Assembly: GCA_022819805.1 (NCBI GenBank)
Contig: JAJEGO010000023.1
Span: 1 to 45,487, forward strand
Source of the DNA: Candidatus Dadabacteria bacterium
GTDB taxonomy: Bacteria; Desulfobacterota_D; UBA1144; Nemesobacterales; Nemesobacteraceae
DNA length: 45,487 nucleotides
Direction: 5' to 3'
The notes below the pieces were generated by a model that ran no database searches, was not told the DNA's origin, and saw nothing but the letters and a program-made list of their open reading frames with translations. Positions 16,335 to 26,313 of the stretch are shown one piece after another. A program made the position numbers and the translations under genes. Position 1 is the stretch's first letter. Each line of letters starts with the position of its first letter.

Positions 16335-18080
16335 ATGAGGTTTTCTTCCTATTTCATACCCACGGTCAAGGAAGATCCCGCGGACGCCGAGATTATAAGT
16401 CACAAGCTCATGGTAAGGGCCGGCATGATAAGAAAACTCGCGGCCGGGATATACAACTACCTTCCCCTTGGACTCAGGTCCATAAGAAAAGTTGAGAACA
16501 TAGTGCGGGAGGAGATGAACAGGGCCGGGGCAATAGAACTTCTCATGCCCGCGGTGCTTCCCGCCGAACCCTGGATCGAAAGCGCCAGGTGGGATTACTA
16601 CGGAAAGGAGCTGCTTCGCTTTAAGGACCGCGCCGAGCGGGATTTCTGCCTGGGTCCCACCCATGAGGAAATAATAACGGACATAGTGCGAAGGGAGATC
16701 CGTTCCTACAAGCAGCTTCCCGTTAATTTCTACCAGATCCAAACGAAATTCAGAGATGAAATCCGCCCCCGGTTCGGAGTGATGAGGGCGCGCGAATTCA
16801 TAATGAAAGACGCCTACAGCTTTGACGTTTCAGATGAGGAGGCAGATCGTTCCTACCAGGCGATGTACGACGCTTACGTGCGCATATTCGAGAGATGCGG
16901 GCTTGAGTTCAGCGTTGTAGCCGCTGACTCCGGAAACATAGGAGGAAGCTTCTCTCATGAGTTCATGGTGACGGCTGATACCGGGGAGGATGTGATAATG
17001 AGTTCCACGGAAGCCGATTACGCTGCCAACCTGGAACTTGCAAAAATCGGCGTTTCGGAAGACGAGAGGGAAGGGATGAGAGCAACCTCCGGACTTGACG
17101 AGGTTTCCGAGGTCCATACCCCGGACCTTAGAACAGTCGAGGATGTGGCGCAGCTTTTAAAAGTCGGGCCGGAGAAACTAATAAAAACCCTTATAGTAAG
17201 TACGGAAACAGAACCTGTCGTTGCTCTTGTCAGAGGAGACACAGAGCTCAGCCTGACCAAACTTAGAAATTTTCTCGGATGCGATGTCGCGGAACTTGCC
17301 GACCCGCAGACAATCTTTGAGGTTTCAGGCGGACCTCTCGGGTTCAGCGGGCCGGTGGGACTTAAAAGAAACGACGTAAAAGTGGTTGCGGATAAGTCTG
17401 TTCGCAATATGGAAAACGCCGTAACAGGGGCCAACAAGGGTGACTACCATATAACCGGCGTTAACCCCGGGCGGGATTTTGAAACCGATTCCTATACAGA
17501 TATAAGAGTGGCGAGGGAAGGGGACCCGTGCCCGGTTTCTGAAAACGGCGTTCTGAAGGCGTCAAGAGGCATCGAAGTCGGACATGTTTTTAAACTGGGA
17601 ACCAAGTACAGCGAGGCCTTGGGTGCTACCTACGTAGATGAAAACGGAGCGGAAAAACCTCTTGTTATGGGTTGTTATGGAATAGGGATAGGAAGAACGG
17701 TGGCGGCAGCGATAGAACAGAATAACGATGAGTACGGAATAAAATTCCCTCTTCCTTTAGCCCCGTTTGAAGTTTCTGTGCTTCCGATAAACATGAAACA
17801 GCAAGATGTAAAGGATGCGGCGGAGGATATATACTTAACGCTTCTGCGAGACGGAGTAGATGTTCTGATTGATGACAGGGCAGAGACTGCCGGGGTGAAA
17901 TTCAAGGATTCGGACCTGCTCGGAATCCCGATTCAGGTTACCATCGGTCGAAGAAATCTTAAAGAAGGCAAAGTAGAGATAAAGAATAGAAACTCCGGCG
18001 AGAGAACAACCGTGGCTGTGGAAAAGGTCCCTGAAGAAATTGCGGCTCTTTTGGCTGAGAAAGAGCAAAGAGACTGGTAA
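16335..18080 (+). CDS. proS: Prolyl-tRNA synthetase (bacterial type)
   Basis: This 581-residue class II aminoacyl-tRNA synthetase charges tRNA-Pro. Class II motif 2 lies in PRFGVMRAREFIMKDAYSF (about 139-157) and motif 3 in CYGIGIGRT near residue 445. Between them, about residues 220-385, is the INS/YbaK-like editing domain that clears mischarged alanine, which marks the bacterial type. The anticodon-binding domain is C-terminal. The ATG at 16335 has GAGGAG upstream. It lies 63 bases after ispG, an arrangement seen in many bacteria, so the two may be co-transcribed. Confidence 0.97.
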   Translation: MRFSSYFIPTVKEDPADAEIISHKLMVRAGMIRKLAAGIYNYLPLGLRSIRKVENIVREEMNRAGAIELLMPAVLPAEPWIESARWDYYGKELLRFKDRAERDFCLGPTHEEIITDIVRREIRSYKQLPVNFYQIQTKFRDEIRPRFGVMRAREFIMKDAYSFDVSDEEADRSYQAMYDAYVRIFERCGLEFSVVAADSGNIGGSFSHEFMVTADTGEDVIMSSTEADYAANLELAKIGVSEDEREGMRATSGLDEVSEVHTPDLRTVEDVAQLLKVGPEKLIKTLIVSTETEPVVALVRGDTELSLTKLRNFLGCDVAELADPQTIFEVSGGPLGFSGPVGLKRNDVKVVADKSVRNMENAVTGANKGDYHITGVNPGRDFETDSYTDIRVAREGDPCPVSENGVLKASRGIEVGHVFKLGTKYSEALGATYVDENGAEKPLVMGCYGIGIGRTVAAAIEQNNDEYGIKFPLPLAPFEVSVLPINMKQQDVKDAAEDIYLTLLRDGVDVLIDDRAETAGVKFKDSDLLGIPIQVTIGRRNLKEGKVEIKNRNSGERTTVAVEKVPEEIAALLAEKEQRDW

Positions 18081-18227
18081 CAAAAATCCCCCCGTTGCTA
18101 GGAAAAATGCTGGTATCCGTTAATTTTTTGTAGTCCTTTCCAATACTAAGGTTCAATTGAGTTAAGGAGGAAGGATAGAGTATTCATTCATGCGTTTCGC
18201 AGGGAATTGCTAAAAAAAGACTGGACG

Positions 18228-20768
18228 ATGACTCACAGGTTTTGTGAAGCGAGGAATCCGGTTGCGTTTCTGGCCTTGGTTTTTGCGCTTGTAGTTCTGA
18301 CGGCAGGACATACAATGGCTCGGGATGAAGTTGAGGAGAACGAGGTCCTTGTGGGTGGCCGGCCGCATTCAGAAGTAATGTCGAAAAAGCTGCATCCCAT
18401 GGTGGTAATCACCCGGCGCGACATAGAACTCTCCGGTATAACCAAACTAAGCGACCTGTTGTCGCAAAGATCGAATTTCAATGATTTTGGTTCGCATAGA
18501 CCTTTTATCCTCGGACCTGGTCGTTATGCACTTAGGGTAAACGGGAAACACGCCTCAAGCTTTGACATTGACTTTGACCTAATCCCGATCTCGGCGATTG
18601 AACGCATCGAGATTCTCAAGGACAGTGTAAGCGCTCCTTATCTCGGAAAAGCCACAAGCGCCGCCATAAATATAGTTTTCAGAACCGATTATGAGGGTTT
18701 TGAAGTTCGGTCAGGTGTTGCACGTCCGCGTTCTGAAGGCGGAGATTCAGAACATTTAAGCACTCTTTGGGGAAGCAGTTTCGGTCAAGGTCATTTAATC
18801 GTCGGTGCGGAAATATTCCGACGCGATGAGGTCCGTGACGCGGACCGCAACTACAGCCGTGCCATGTATACGCCGGGGGGCTCCTTCGCGGATACTCAGG
18901 GCGTGTCGGTAGGAGGCAATACCCTCCTGCTAACAACAAATGACGGGAAGAAGATAGTAGCGCCACTCAATGACTGCGACGAAAGCATATATACGGGAAT
19001 ATTAACACTCCCTCCGGATGAAATGCGCGGTAGTGTCTGCGGTTTTGCCTACGCTGATATCTCATGGCATTTGCAGCAAAGGAAAAATGACAACGTATTT
19101 ATGGATTTAGAGTACCCGCTAGGGGATACGACCACTGTTCACATTAAAGCCCGAGTGGCTAGATCAAGAACAAAGCTTCTTCGTGCACCAGAATCCAATG
19201 CTCTTTCCTTCTTGCCGACCGAAACGCTGAAGCAAAATATAATTGACAGTATTGAAGGTCTTGACGACGGAAATTTCCCACCGGAAATCAGGTTGGAACA
19301 CACCTTCTTGGGACATGGAAACCGTCAATGGAACACAGATGTCCAAGATTACGACATCGCGATTGGTTTAGAAGGCACAATCAGGGATGACATAGATTAT
19401 CACGCGGACATTCACTACAACCGCTACAAATACGTTAATACAGGAAGTACTTACATTCACCTGCCCACAATTAAAGCTGCCATTGAGAACGGAAGTTATG
19501 ATATCCAGGATCCTCTCTCCGAAATTACTGAACACAAAACAGCAATTAGTGAAAGCGGCTTGAGAAGGGATGCAAGAAAAGAGCTCCGCCACATCGAATC
19601 CGTATTTATTATGGATGGTCCGTTGTTTGAAGTTCTGGGCAACAGGCTCGATTGGTTAGCGGGTATCCAGCTTTCATATAACAAACAAAGCGACACCTAC
19701 GAATATTTCAACCGCCACGGTCGCTCAGTCGACCCTGAAGACGTGTTCGGAGAAACTTTGAATTCTAAAACAGTCAATCGCCGGTTTCTAGGTGTTTTCG
19801 GCGATATATCGGTACCGTTGGGCGATAAACTGGATCTTTTGGTGGCTGGCCGGTACGAGGACTTTGGTGATCTGCCCACAACATTTTCACACCGTATGGC
19901 AACCCTGTATCGGGTGACGCCGAATCTGGCTCTTCAAGCTTCTTGGAGCATGGGATCACGGTTCCCGGGACTGTTTGAGCTTTACGAAAAAGGATCTGTC
20001 TCTTATCCATTTGTGTGCGATGCGGATACGGTGACAGCCGACTGTTCCGCAGAGCAGGTGGAATTTAGTCAGGATGCCAACCCGAACTTGGAGCCGGACA
20101 AAACTGAAACCTTTGGGGCTGGAATCTCAGCGGGCTGGGGTTCATTTTATGCCGATGTTCAGTGGTTTCGCCTGCGAATTTCTGATATACCAAGCATGTT
20201 GGACCCGCAACTTATTATAAATCTGGAGAGAAGCGGAAAGCTTGATGACTATCCTGCGATTAAAGTGATACGTCCTAACGGCCAGCTAATCAGAATCGAG
20301 AACCTCTTTACCAACAGCGGAGAGTCAGATGTTGACGGAATTGACGTCGGAATTAAAACCGACTTGAAAACGGACCGGGCAAATTTTGTGCTTAACGCCA
20401 ACTGGCTGAGAATAACTGATTATGAGACGCGCGTAGCTGGACAGGTGCAACCCGGAGAAATTCCTCGTAACCGCCTGCACATTTTTCTCCGTGCTGATCG
20501 CAACGATTTGACCGCGCAATGGACTACTCATGCGGTTTCAAGTTTCCGGAACAAAGATAGGACTAAACGCTACCGGCGCTGGATAGGGCATGATATCACG
20601 CTTAACTGGAGAAAGGCATTTGGCTTCAGCTGGTTTGAGCTTACTGGAGGCATCATGAATATCGGCAACGAAGGTCAATCTAGTTTCAACCGGGGTGAAG
20701 ATCAGATCTTATATCTGGATTCTGTCTTGGGACGGACACTGTTTCTAACTACCAGGTTTGAACTCTGA
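18228..20768 (+). CDS. TonB-dependent outer-membrane receptor
   Basis: This 846-residue outer-membrane importer starts with a hydrophobic signal segment (FLALVFALVVLTAGHTMA) and a possible TonB box around ENEVLV. A plug domain follows (about 50-160, with VITRRDIELSG and IERIEILKDS), then a long beta-barrel. NPNLEPDKTETFGAG is a typical barrel block, and the C-terminus ends in an aromatic pattern, LTTRFEL. The ligand is unknown. No tonB, exbB or exbD lies in the window, so energy must come from elsewhere. I choose the ATG at 18228; a TTG at 18207 is possible. A seven-codon open stretch with start at 18190 precedes it and may mean nothing. It faces clpB with a 7-base gap. Confidence 0.9.
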   Translation: MTHRFCEARNPVAFLALVFALVVLTAGHTMARDEVEENEVLVGGRPHSEVMSKKLHPMVVITRRDIELSGITKLSDLLSQRSNFNDFGSHRPFILGPGRYALRVNGKHASSFDIDFDLIPISAIERIEILKDSVSAPYLGKATSAAINIVFRTDYEGFEVRSGVARPRSEGGDSEHLSTLWGSSFGQGHLIVGAEIFRRDEVRDADRNYSRAMYTPGGSFADTQGVSVGGNTLLLTTNDGKKIVAPLNDCDESIYTGILTLPPDEMRGSVCGFAYADISWHLQQRKNDNVFMDLEYPLGDTTTVHIKARVARSRTKLLRAPESNALSFLPTETLKQNIIDSIEGLDDGNFPPEIRLEHTFLGHGNRQWNTDVQDYDIAIGLEGTIRDDIDYHADIHYNRYKYVNTGSTYIHLPTIKAAIENGSYDIQDPLSEITEHKTAISESGLRRDARKELRHIESVFIMDGPLFEVLGNRLDWLAGIQLSYNKQSDTYEYFNRHGRSVDPEDVFGETLNSKTVNRRFLGVFGDISVPLGDKLDLLVAGRYEDFGDLPTTFSHRMATLYRVTPNLALQASWSMGSRFPGLFELYEKGSVSYPFVCDADTVTADCSAEQVEFSQDANPNLEPDKTETFGAGISAGWGSFYADVQWFRLRISDIPSMLDPQLIINLERSGKLDDYPAIKVIRPNGQLIRIENLFTNSGESDVDGIDVGIKTDLKTDRANFVLNANWLRITDYETRVAGQVQPGEIPRNRLHIFLRADRNDLTAQWTTHAVSSFRNKDRTKRYRRWIGHDITLNWRKAFGFSWFELTGGIMNIGNEGQSSFNRGEDQILYLDSVLGRTLFLTTRFEL

Positions 20769-20775
20769 TATACGG

Positions 20776-23361
20776 TCACTTTTTTCCGAAAGTGAAGTTC
20801 CCTTCTTTGTCCAATGCTACCTTTACAGTGTCTGAATCCTTGAAGTTTCCTTTCAGTATTTCATTTGCGAGTGGGTCCTGGACGTATTTTTGTACGGCGC
20901 GTTTAAGCGGCCTGGCTCCGAAAACAGGATCGTAACCAATATCAACCAACCTGGTAACGACTTTCTCTGAGAGTTCTATGCCGAGGTTTCTCTCAGCAAG
21001 CCTCTCTTTTAGATCTCCAATCTGTATCTCTGCTATTTTCATAAGGTCGGCTCTTTTTAGACCGTCGAATATAACGACTTCATCAATTCTGTTTAAGAAC
21101 TCGGGGCGGAAATAGTTCTTGAGCATCTCGTTTATCCTGTTCTCCGTCTCTTCTCTGTTCTCCGCCGATTCCTGTATATGCTGACTTCCTAGATTAGAGG
21201 TCATTATTATCACGGTGTTTCTGAAATCCACGGTTCTCCCCTGCCCATCGGTGAGTCTTCCGTCGTCAAGAATCTGAAGAAGCAGGTTAAACACGTCAGC
21301 GTGCGCTTTTTCTATCTCGTCAAAAAGCACCACAGAGTAGGGCTGCCTTCTCACGGTTTCTGAAAGCTGGCCTCCTTCCTCGTATCCGACATACCCGGGA
21401 GGTGCTCCGATCAGCCTTGATACGGAGTGCTTTTCCATATACTCGCTCATGTCAATCCGCACAATCGCGTTCTCATCATCAAACATGAACTCGGCAAGTG
21501 ATTTAGCGAGCTCGGTCTTTCCGACCCCGGTGGGACCGAGGAATATAAACGAGCTTATCGGTCTTTTCGGGTCGGAGAGTCCGGCCCTTGATCTGCGAAG
21601 CGCGTTTGAAACCAGTTTTATCGGTTCAGACTGTCCCACCACCCGTTTGGAAAGCCTCTCCTCCATGTGAACGAGTTTCTCGACTTCCTCCTCAACCAGA
21701 CTTGATACGGGTATTCTCGTCCACTTCGATACGACGGTAGCTATATCCTCGGCGCTTACTTCCTCGCGAAGCATTTTTTTATGGCTCTGTATTCCGGAGA
21801 GTTCCGCGTTCAGGCTCTCCATTCTCTTTTCAAGCTCAGGAATCCTGCCATAGAGAAATTCCGATGCACGAGAGAAATCTCCCTCTCTCTGCGCCTTTTC
21901 AGCTTCCACCCTGCTGTTTTCTATCTCCTCCTTGGCTTTTCTTATCCTGGATATGCAGTCTTTTTCCTTTTGCCAGTGCGTTTCAAGCGCTTCTGCTTCC
22001 TTCTTCAGTTCCGAGAGGCTTCCCTCGATTTCCTCAAGCTTTCCAAGAAGTTCGGGGTCCCGCTCTTTTTTAAATCCCTCCCTCTCCACTTCAAGGCGCA
22101 TGATCTTTCTTTTTACCTCGTCTATTTCCGTCGGCACGGAGTCAATTTCCATTTTCAGCCGTGCGCAGGCCTCATCCATGAGGTCGACGGCCTTATCGGG
22201 CAGGAACCGCCCGGAGATATACCTGTTTGAGAGATGGGCGGCGGCGACAAGGGCTTCGTCCTTGATTTTCACGCCGTGGTGAACTTCGTATTTTTCCTTA
22301 AGACCCCTTAGAATCGATACGCTTTCCTCAACTGAAGGCTCACTAACGTAAACCTGCTGGAATCTGCGCTCAAGGGCGGCGTCTTTTTCTATGTGATTTC
22401 TGTATTCATCAAGGGTGGTCGCTCCTATGCAGTGAAGTTCTCCCCGCGCCAAAGCCGGCTTGAGCATGTTTGACGCGTCCATCGCTCCATCGGCCGCCCC
22501 GGCTCCAACTACGGTGTGTATCTCGTCTATGAAGAGAATTACTTCTCCCCGGGATTCCGTAACCTCTTTGAGCACCGCTTTGAGCCTCTCCTCGAACTGT
22601 CCCCTGTACTTGGCCCCGGCAAGCAGCGATCCCAGATCAAGGGAAATCAGCTTTTTGTCCTTAAGTCCTTCCGGAACGTCAGAGTCAACTATGCGCTGGG
22701 CAAGTCCCTCGACTATGGCCGTCTTTCCCACTCCGGGCTCCCCTATGAGCACCGGGTTGTTCTTCGTTCTTCGAAGAAGTACGCGGATCACATTTCTTAT
22801 CTCATCGTCTCTTCCTATGACAGGGTCTATTTTTCCGCCTCGGGCAAGTTCGGTGAAATCCTTTCCGTACTGGCGAAGCGGCTCCATTGTATCTTCTGGG
22901 TTCTGTGTGTTCACTGTCTGGTTACCTCTCAGTTCTTTTAGCGCCCTTAAAATCCCTTCCCTGGTTACATTCAACCCGGAGAATCCGTCTTTCAGATCCC
23001 CGCCGGCGTGAGAAACAGTGCCGAGCAGAAGGTGTTCAGTGCTTACATACGCATCTCCAAGATTTTGTGCTTCCTTGTCGGCCGAGCGGATTGCGGAATC
23101 AAGCTCCCTGCTCATGTATGCCTGGTCTGAGGTTCCTTCGACCTTGGGAAGCTTGGATATCTGCTCCGCGGCTATCTGCGCAAGCGCCCGGGGGTCGGAC
23201 CCCAGTTGCTCCAGAATCCTGGTTGGCATTCCGGGCCGGCTTACAAGGGCCGCGAACAGATGTGGCAGGTCAACCACCTGGTTTTCGCTGTCGCCAGCCG
23301 CGTTTTGGGCCTCAAGAATCGCTTCCTGGGCCTTCAAAGTGAATTTCTCAGGTGAAATCAT
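20776..23361 (-). CDS. clpB: ClpB protein disaggregase
   Basis: This 861-residue AAA+ chaperone rescues aggregated proteins together with DnaK. It has an N-terminal Clp-N repeat domain (about 1-150) and a first AAA domain with GEPGVGKT near residue 200. The middle coiled-coil (about 400-530), rich in Glu, Lys and Arg, distinguishes ClpB from ClpA/ClpC. A second AAA domain has GPTGVGKT near residue 600, and a C-terminal ClpB-D2-small domain follows. No ClpP-docking loop is apparent, as expected. I prefer the ATG at 23361 over a GTG at 23370. The upstream 190 bases contain no clear CIRCE or sigma32-type box that I could identify. Confidence 0.97.
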   Translation of the reverse strand: MISPEKFTLKAQEAILEAQNAAGDSENQVVDLPHLFAALVSRPGMPTRILEQLGSDPRALAQIAAEQISKLPKVEGTSDQAYMSRELDSAIRSADKEAQNLGDAYVSTEHLLLGTVSHAGGDLKDGFSGLNVTREGILRALKELRGNQTVNTQNPEDTMEPLRQYGKDFTELARGGKIDPVIGRDDEIRNVIRVLLRRTKNNPVLIGEPGVGKTAIVEGLAQRIVDSDVPEGLKDKKLISLDLGSLLAGAKYRGQFEERLKAVLKEVTESRGEVILFIDEIHTVVGAGAADGAMDASNMLKPALARGELHCIGATTLDEYRNHIEKDAALERRFQQVYVSEPSVEESVSILRGLKEKYEVHHGVKIKDEALVAAAHLSNRYISGRFLPDKAVDLMDEACARLKMEIDSVPTEIDEVKRKIMRLEVEREGFKKERDPELLGKLEEIEGSLSELKKEAEALETHWQKEKDCISRIRKAKEEIENSRVEAEKAQREGDFSRASEFLYGRIPELEKRMESLNAELSGIQSHKKMLREEVSAEDIATVVSKWTRIPVSSLVEEEVEKLVHMEERLSKRVVGQSEPIKLVSNALRRSRAGLSDPKRPISSFIFLGPTGVGKTELAKSLAEFMFDDENAIVRIDMSEYMEKHSVSRLIGAPPGYVGYEEGGQLSETVRRQPYSVVLFDEIEKAHADVFNLLLQILDDGRLTDGQGRTVDFRNTVIIMTSNLGSQHIQESAENREETENRINEMLKNYFRPEFLNRIDEVVIFDGLKRADLMKIAEIQIGDLKERLAERNLGIELSEKVVTRLVDIGYDPVFGARPLKRAVQKYVQDPLANEILKGNFKDSDTVKVALDKEGNFTFGKK

Positions 23362-23531
23362 CTCAAACACAAAATAATTCTTCTTTGTGCGGAATCAAGA
23401 AATTACTTGGAACTCGGAAACCGCAGGGGGGAGGGGTGAAAAGGAAATTACGCAGTAGTTCCCGAGCGCAGCTAAAACAGCGCGCGCAATTCCCCTGTAT
23501 GGCTAGCGCAGAATAAAAACCAAAAGATTGG

Positions 23532-23550
23532 AAAAACGCCGGTTACGGCG
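23532..23550 (-). terminator. Short terminator after thiolase gene
   Basis: On the minus strand CGCCG-TAAC-CGGCG is followed by TTTTT, starting 8 bases after the thiolase stop. The stem is only 5 bp but GC-rich. Confidence 0.5.
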
Positions 23551-23558
23551 CTACCAAG

Positions 23559-24713
23559 TTACTTCCCGAGGATGCTCACAACGCAGGTGATTCCGTCCAT
23601 GGCGGGCTGAGCGCCTCCCATGGTCTCGATGATGCCGACTTTCGCGTCTTTCACCTGGCGTTCGGGTTCAACTTCTTCCCTTAGCTGCCTTACGATCTCA
23701 GCAGTCTGAAGAAGTCCGGTAGCTCCGACGGGATGTCCTCTTGAGAGCAGACCGCCGCTTGGATTGACCGCGACTTTGTCACCGCCCACCCATGTGCTTT
23801 TTTCATCTATCAGGGTTGCTCCCTCTCCCTTCTCGCAGAAGCCGAGAGATTCAACAACCATCATCTCCGCTATTGAGAAAGCATCGTGAATCTCGGCCAC
23901 GTCCATATCCTCGGGCCCAAGTCCCGCCATTTCGTAAGCCATCTGGGAAGTTCTCCAGACATTCTCGGAAGGATCGCAGGTAAGACCCGTGGGACTGCTG
24001 TACTTGCCCGACTGCGCGACGCAGCCCAGGATTTTTACCGGCATCTTTTTAGCGAGCTCTCCGACCTGTTCCTCGGAACACAGAACCGCGGCCGCGGCGG
24101 CGTCTCCAACGGGACAGCACATGTTACGCGTAAGCGGGTCGGCGATAACCGGCGCGTTCAGTACTTCTTCTACGGTGGTAGTTTTTCTGTATTGAGCAAG
24201 GGGGTTGAGCGAGGCGTGGTAGCGGCTTTTTACGACAACTTCGGCAAGCTGCTCCAAGGTAACTCCATACTCGCTCATGTACTTCGAGGCTCTTATGGCG
24301 TAGAGCCCCGGCATTCCCATCCCGATGGATACCTCGAGATCATCTTCCTCGAGGGGCAGGGGGCCTCCCGAGAGAATTCTGCTCAGGTTCTCAACACCCA
24401 AGGCAAGGGCTATGTCGTACTGACCGTAGGCTATGGTTCTCCATGCTTCCCACAGGGAAAGCGTTCCGCTTCCGCAGGCTCCCTCCACGTTTATGGTCGG
24501 CTGGCCGACGAGTCCTATATCTTTAAGCGCCCTCTGGCCGACTCCCATACCCTGGTAGACATGGCCGCAAAAGGCGATCTCTATTTTTCGCGCGTGAATT
24601 CCCGAGTCCTGTATCGCGGCCCATGCGGCTTCCCTCGCCAGCACGTGAGCCGGTTTGTCGGGAAATCTTCCGCAGGCGGTGTTTCCCACTCCTATGATGT
24701 ATACGTCTCTCAT
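23559..24713 (-). CDS. Thiolase-family protein (SCP2-like acetyl-CoA acyltransferase)
   Basis: This 384-residue thiolase fold protein has the nucleophilic cysteine in VEGACGSG (C80). EIHDAF and SRGHPVGATG supply the active-site histidines. The second catalytic cysteine found in biosynthetic thiolases is absent: the C-terminal block reads IETMGGAQP. That places it with SCP2-thiolase-like proteins, used in lipid or steroid side-chain breakdown or of unknown role. These often pair with a DUF35 OB-fold protein, but none is adjacent here. The ATG at 24713 follows GGAGGAATT. It is divergent from the nitroreductase gene across a 184-base AT-rich spacer. Confidence 0.88.
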   Translation of the reverse strand: MRDVYIIGVGNTACGRFPDKPAHVLAREAAWAAIQDSGIHARKIEIAFCGHVYQGMGVGQRALKDIGLVGQPTINVEGACGSGTLSLWEAWRTIAYGQYDIALALGVENLSRILSGGPLPLEEDDLEVSIGMGMPGLYAIRASKYMSEYGVTLEQLAEVVVKSRYHASLNPLAQYRKTTTVEEVLNAPVIADPLTRNMCCPVGDAAAAAVLCSEEQVGELAKKMPVKILGCVAQSGKYSSPTGLTCDPSENVWRTSQMAYEMAGLGPEDMDVAEIHDAFSIAEMMVVESLGFCEKGEGATLIDEKSTWVGGDKVAVNPSGGLLSRGHPVGATGLLQTAEIVRQLREEVEPERQVKDAKVGIIETMGGAQPAMDGITCVVSILGK

Positions 24714-24897
24714 TGATAATTCCTCCTGCTTGCGCTTTAAATTCGGCAATAAAATGTATACCAAATCATCTGTGTTGTAAAATTTAAGGGATTTTGATTT
24801 TCAATGATGAAATTTCTGTGATTTAATGGTATGATGTCTGGAGAGGTTATGGAGTTTAACTCTGAATAAAAAAATACCCAGATAGGAGGTTATTAAT

Positions 24898-25914
24898 ATG
24901 AGTGATGTACCAAGTGCCAGCGAAGTTGGTAATATCATGGACACCTTCAGTTCCATAGGACTAAGAAGGTCCATCAGGTGGTATGAGCCGCATAAGTCCG
25001 TTGAGAAATGGAAGGTTCAGGCCATGCTGGAAGCTGCCAGGCTTTCTCCTACGGCAGGCAACTTCAATGGACAAAGAGCAATAGTTGTATACAGGGATGA
25101 AGATCCCGAAATATGGGAGTTTATATCCGACTGGAGTCAGATCACAACGCAGATGGCTCCCGTGCTTATCTTCTGGTGCTATGACATGGGCAACTATGAC
25201 ACAATGGGTCAGTCTATCCACGACCTTCTAAGGACCGGAGCACTCGATAAGGCGCATGGCTGGGAATATGACAGGGTATCCAGGCTGTTCCCGCTTCCTG
25301 CTATGCTTCCCGATGCGGTGCTGCACAGGCTTGCCGCAATCGATCTTGGAAACGCGATACAGAACGCCTGTCTCGTTGCAACATCCCTGGGTCTCGGAAC
25401 CTGTCTTAACGGTGCCAGCGGCGGAGCAAGAAGGAACACGAAAGCAAAGTTCAATCTTCCAGACACTTACGTGTTCAGTTGGCTTATGACCGTCGGCTAT
25501 CCCGCGGAGAGCATGGACGGCGGCGGAGCAAGAAGTCGTCCCCCGTTTGAAACCATGTTCTTTGAGAAACAGGTCGGAAACGGCTTCCCGAGAGATCCCG
25601 AGGTAGTAAAACTTCTACAGGATTTGAACCTGCTTCAGCCAGCAGGACCTCTTCCCGGAAGACTTGAGGAGATCAACAAGCTTACCAAACGTTTCGGTCT
25701 CGGAGACGAGTGGCTTACGGACTGGAAGCTTGAAGAGTCCCAGCTCGGAGACCTTGCGGGAGACAAAAAGCCTGCCCCCCTCAGTGCCGAGGAAGTTCAG
25801 GCTACGGCCGCAGGTGCATCCGCTGACCCCTCAGGCTTTACTCTCAAACCGACGGTAAAGCGGGAGGAAATCCAGAAGTACAGAGAGGAAAAAGGCATAG
25901 GAGATGCCGACTAG
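24898..25914 (+). CDS. Nitroreductase-family flavoprotein with C-terminal extension
   Basis: This 338-residue protein has an FMN-dependent nitroreductase domain. LRRSIRWYEP near residue 23 is the usual FMN-phosphate segment, and ARLSPTAGNFNGQ follows. NAIQNACLVATSLGLGTC is the conserved helix later in the domain. The family normally has about 200 residues; here roughly 100 extra C-terminal residues, charged and Ala/Pro-rich near the end, are present. The substrate is unknown. The ATG follows GGAGG with good spacing. A 63-residue protein follows 33 bases later, before a strong terminator, so the two form a short operon. Confidence 0.85.
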   Translation: MSDVPSASEVGNIMDTFSSIGLRRSIRWYEPHKSVEKWKVQAMLEAARLSPTAGNFNGQRAIVVYRDEDPEIWEFISDWSQITTQMAPVLIFWCYDMGNYDTMGQSIHDLLRTGALDKAHGWEYDRVSRLFPLPAMLPDAVLHRLAAIDLGNAIQNACLVATSLGLGTCLNGASGGARRNTKAKFNLPDTYVFSWLMTVGYPAESMDGGGARSRPPFETMFFEKQVGNGFPRDPEVVKLLQDLNLLQPAGPLPGRLEEINKLTKRFGLGDEWLTDWKLEESQLGDLAGDKKPAPLSAEEVQATAAGASADPSGFTLKPTVKREEIQKYREEKGIGDAD

Positions 25915-25947
25915 TTCTAATCAAAAAAAAACAAGGAGGTTTTGGTA

Positions 25948-26139
25948 ATGGCAGAGATAACGCTGAATATTCCAGATCCGATTCATGACAGAATAAAGAG
26001 AAGGGCCGAGCAAACCAAAAATACCGACATTGGTATTATAATCGCTACTCTGGCTCTTACTTTTGGCGCTGCGTTCTATGACCATACAAAGTGGCTCCAG
26101 AATCTAGATGGAGTGGACGACAAGTCCAAGCCTTGGTAA
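25948..26139 (+). CDS. Small protein with one hydrophobic segment
   Basis: This 63-residue protein is not recognised. Its start resembles a short amphipathic or ribbon-helix-helix-like stretch (ITLNIPDPIHDRIKRRAEQ). A hydrophobic segment (IGIIIATLALTFGAAF, about 29-44) and a Trp-rich polar tail follow. The ATG at 25948 has AAGGAGG upstream. Placement between a nitroreductase-type gene and a strong terminator suggests it works with that enzyme, perhaps as a membrane anchor; that is inference. Confidence 0.65.
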   Translation: MAEITLNIPDPIHDRIKRRAEQTKNTDIGIIIATLALTFGAAFYDHTKWLQNLDGVDDKSKPW

Positions 26140-26165
26140 GGTCACAGAAGTAAAAAACAAAAAGG

Positions 26166-26199
26166 GGGATGTTCGCAGAAACGGACATCCCTTTTTTTT
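26166..26199 (+). terminator. Strong rho-independent terminator
   Basis: A 10-bp stem GGGATGTTCG (26166-26175) pairs with CGGACATCCC (26182-26191) with one G-U pair and a 6-base loop, then eight T. It closes the nitroreductase operon. A purine-rich run before the stem gives partial function in the opposite direction. Confidence 0.9.
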
Positions 26200-26313
26200 C
26201 GCCTTCGTGGCAACGAACAGATATTGAGAGAAGAGAAAGAACAGTAAAAAAGCAAGAGGCGTGAACACGTCTGAGAAGCGTTCCGTCGGGTCAGGATTCC
26301 GCTAACGACGCTT

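Noticed and set aside
18190-18213. Seven-codon leader-like frame before the TonB-dependent receptor
   Set aside because: It has no run of regulatory codons and no attenuator hairpin; such short frames arise easily by chance.
22460-23011. Several plus-strand open frames of 70-180 codons across clpB
   Set aside because: They are antisense to clpB, whose AAA domains are clear, and have low-complexity Ser/Pro-rich products.
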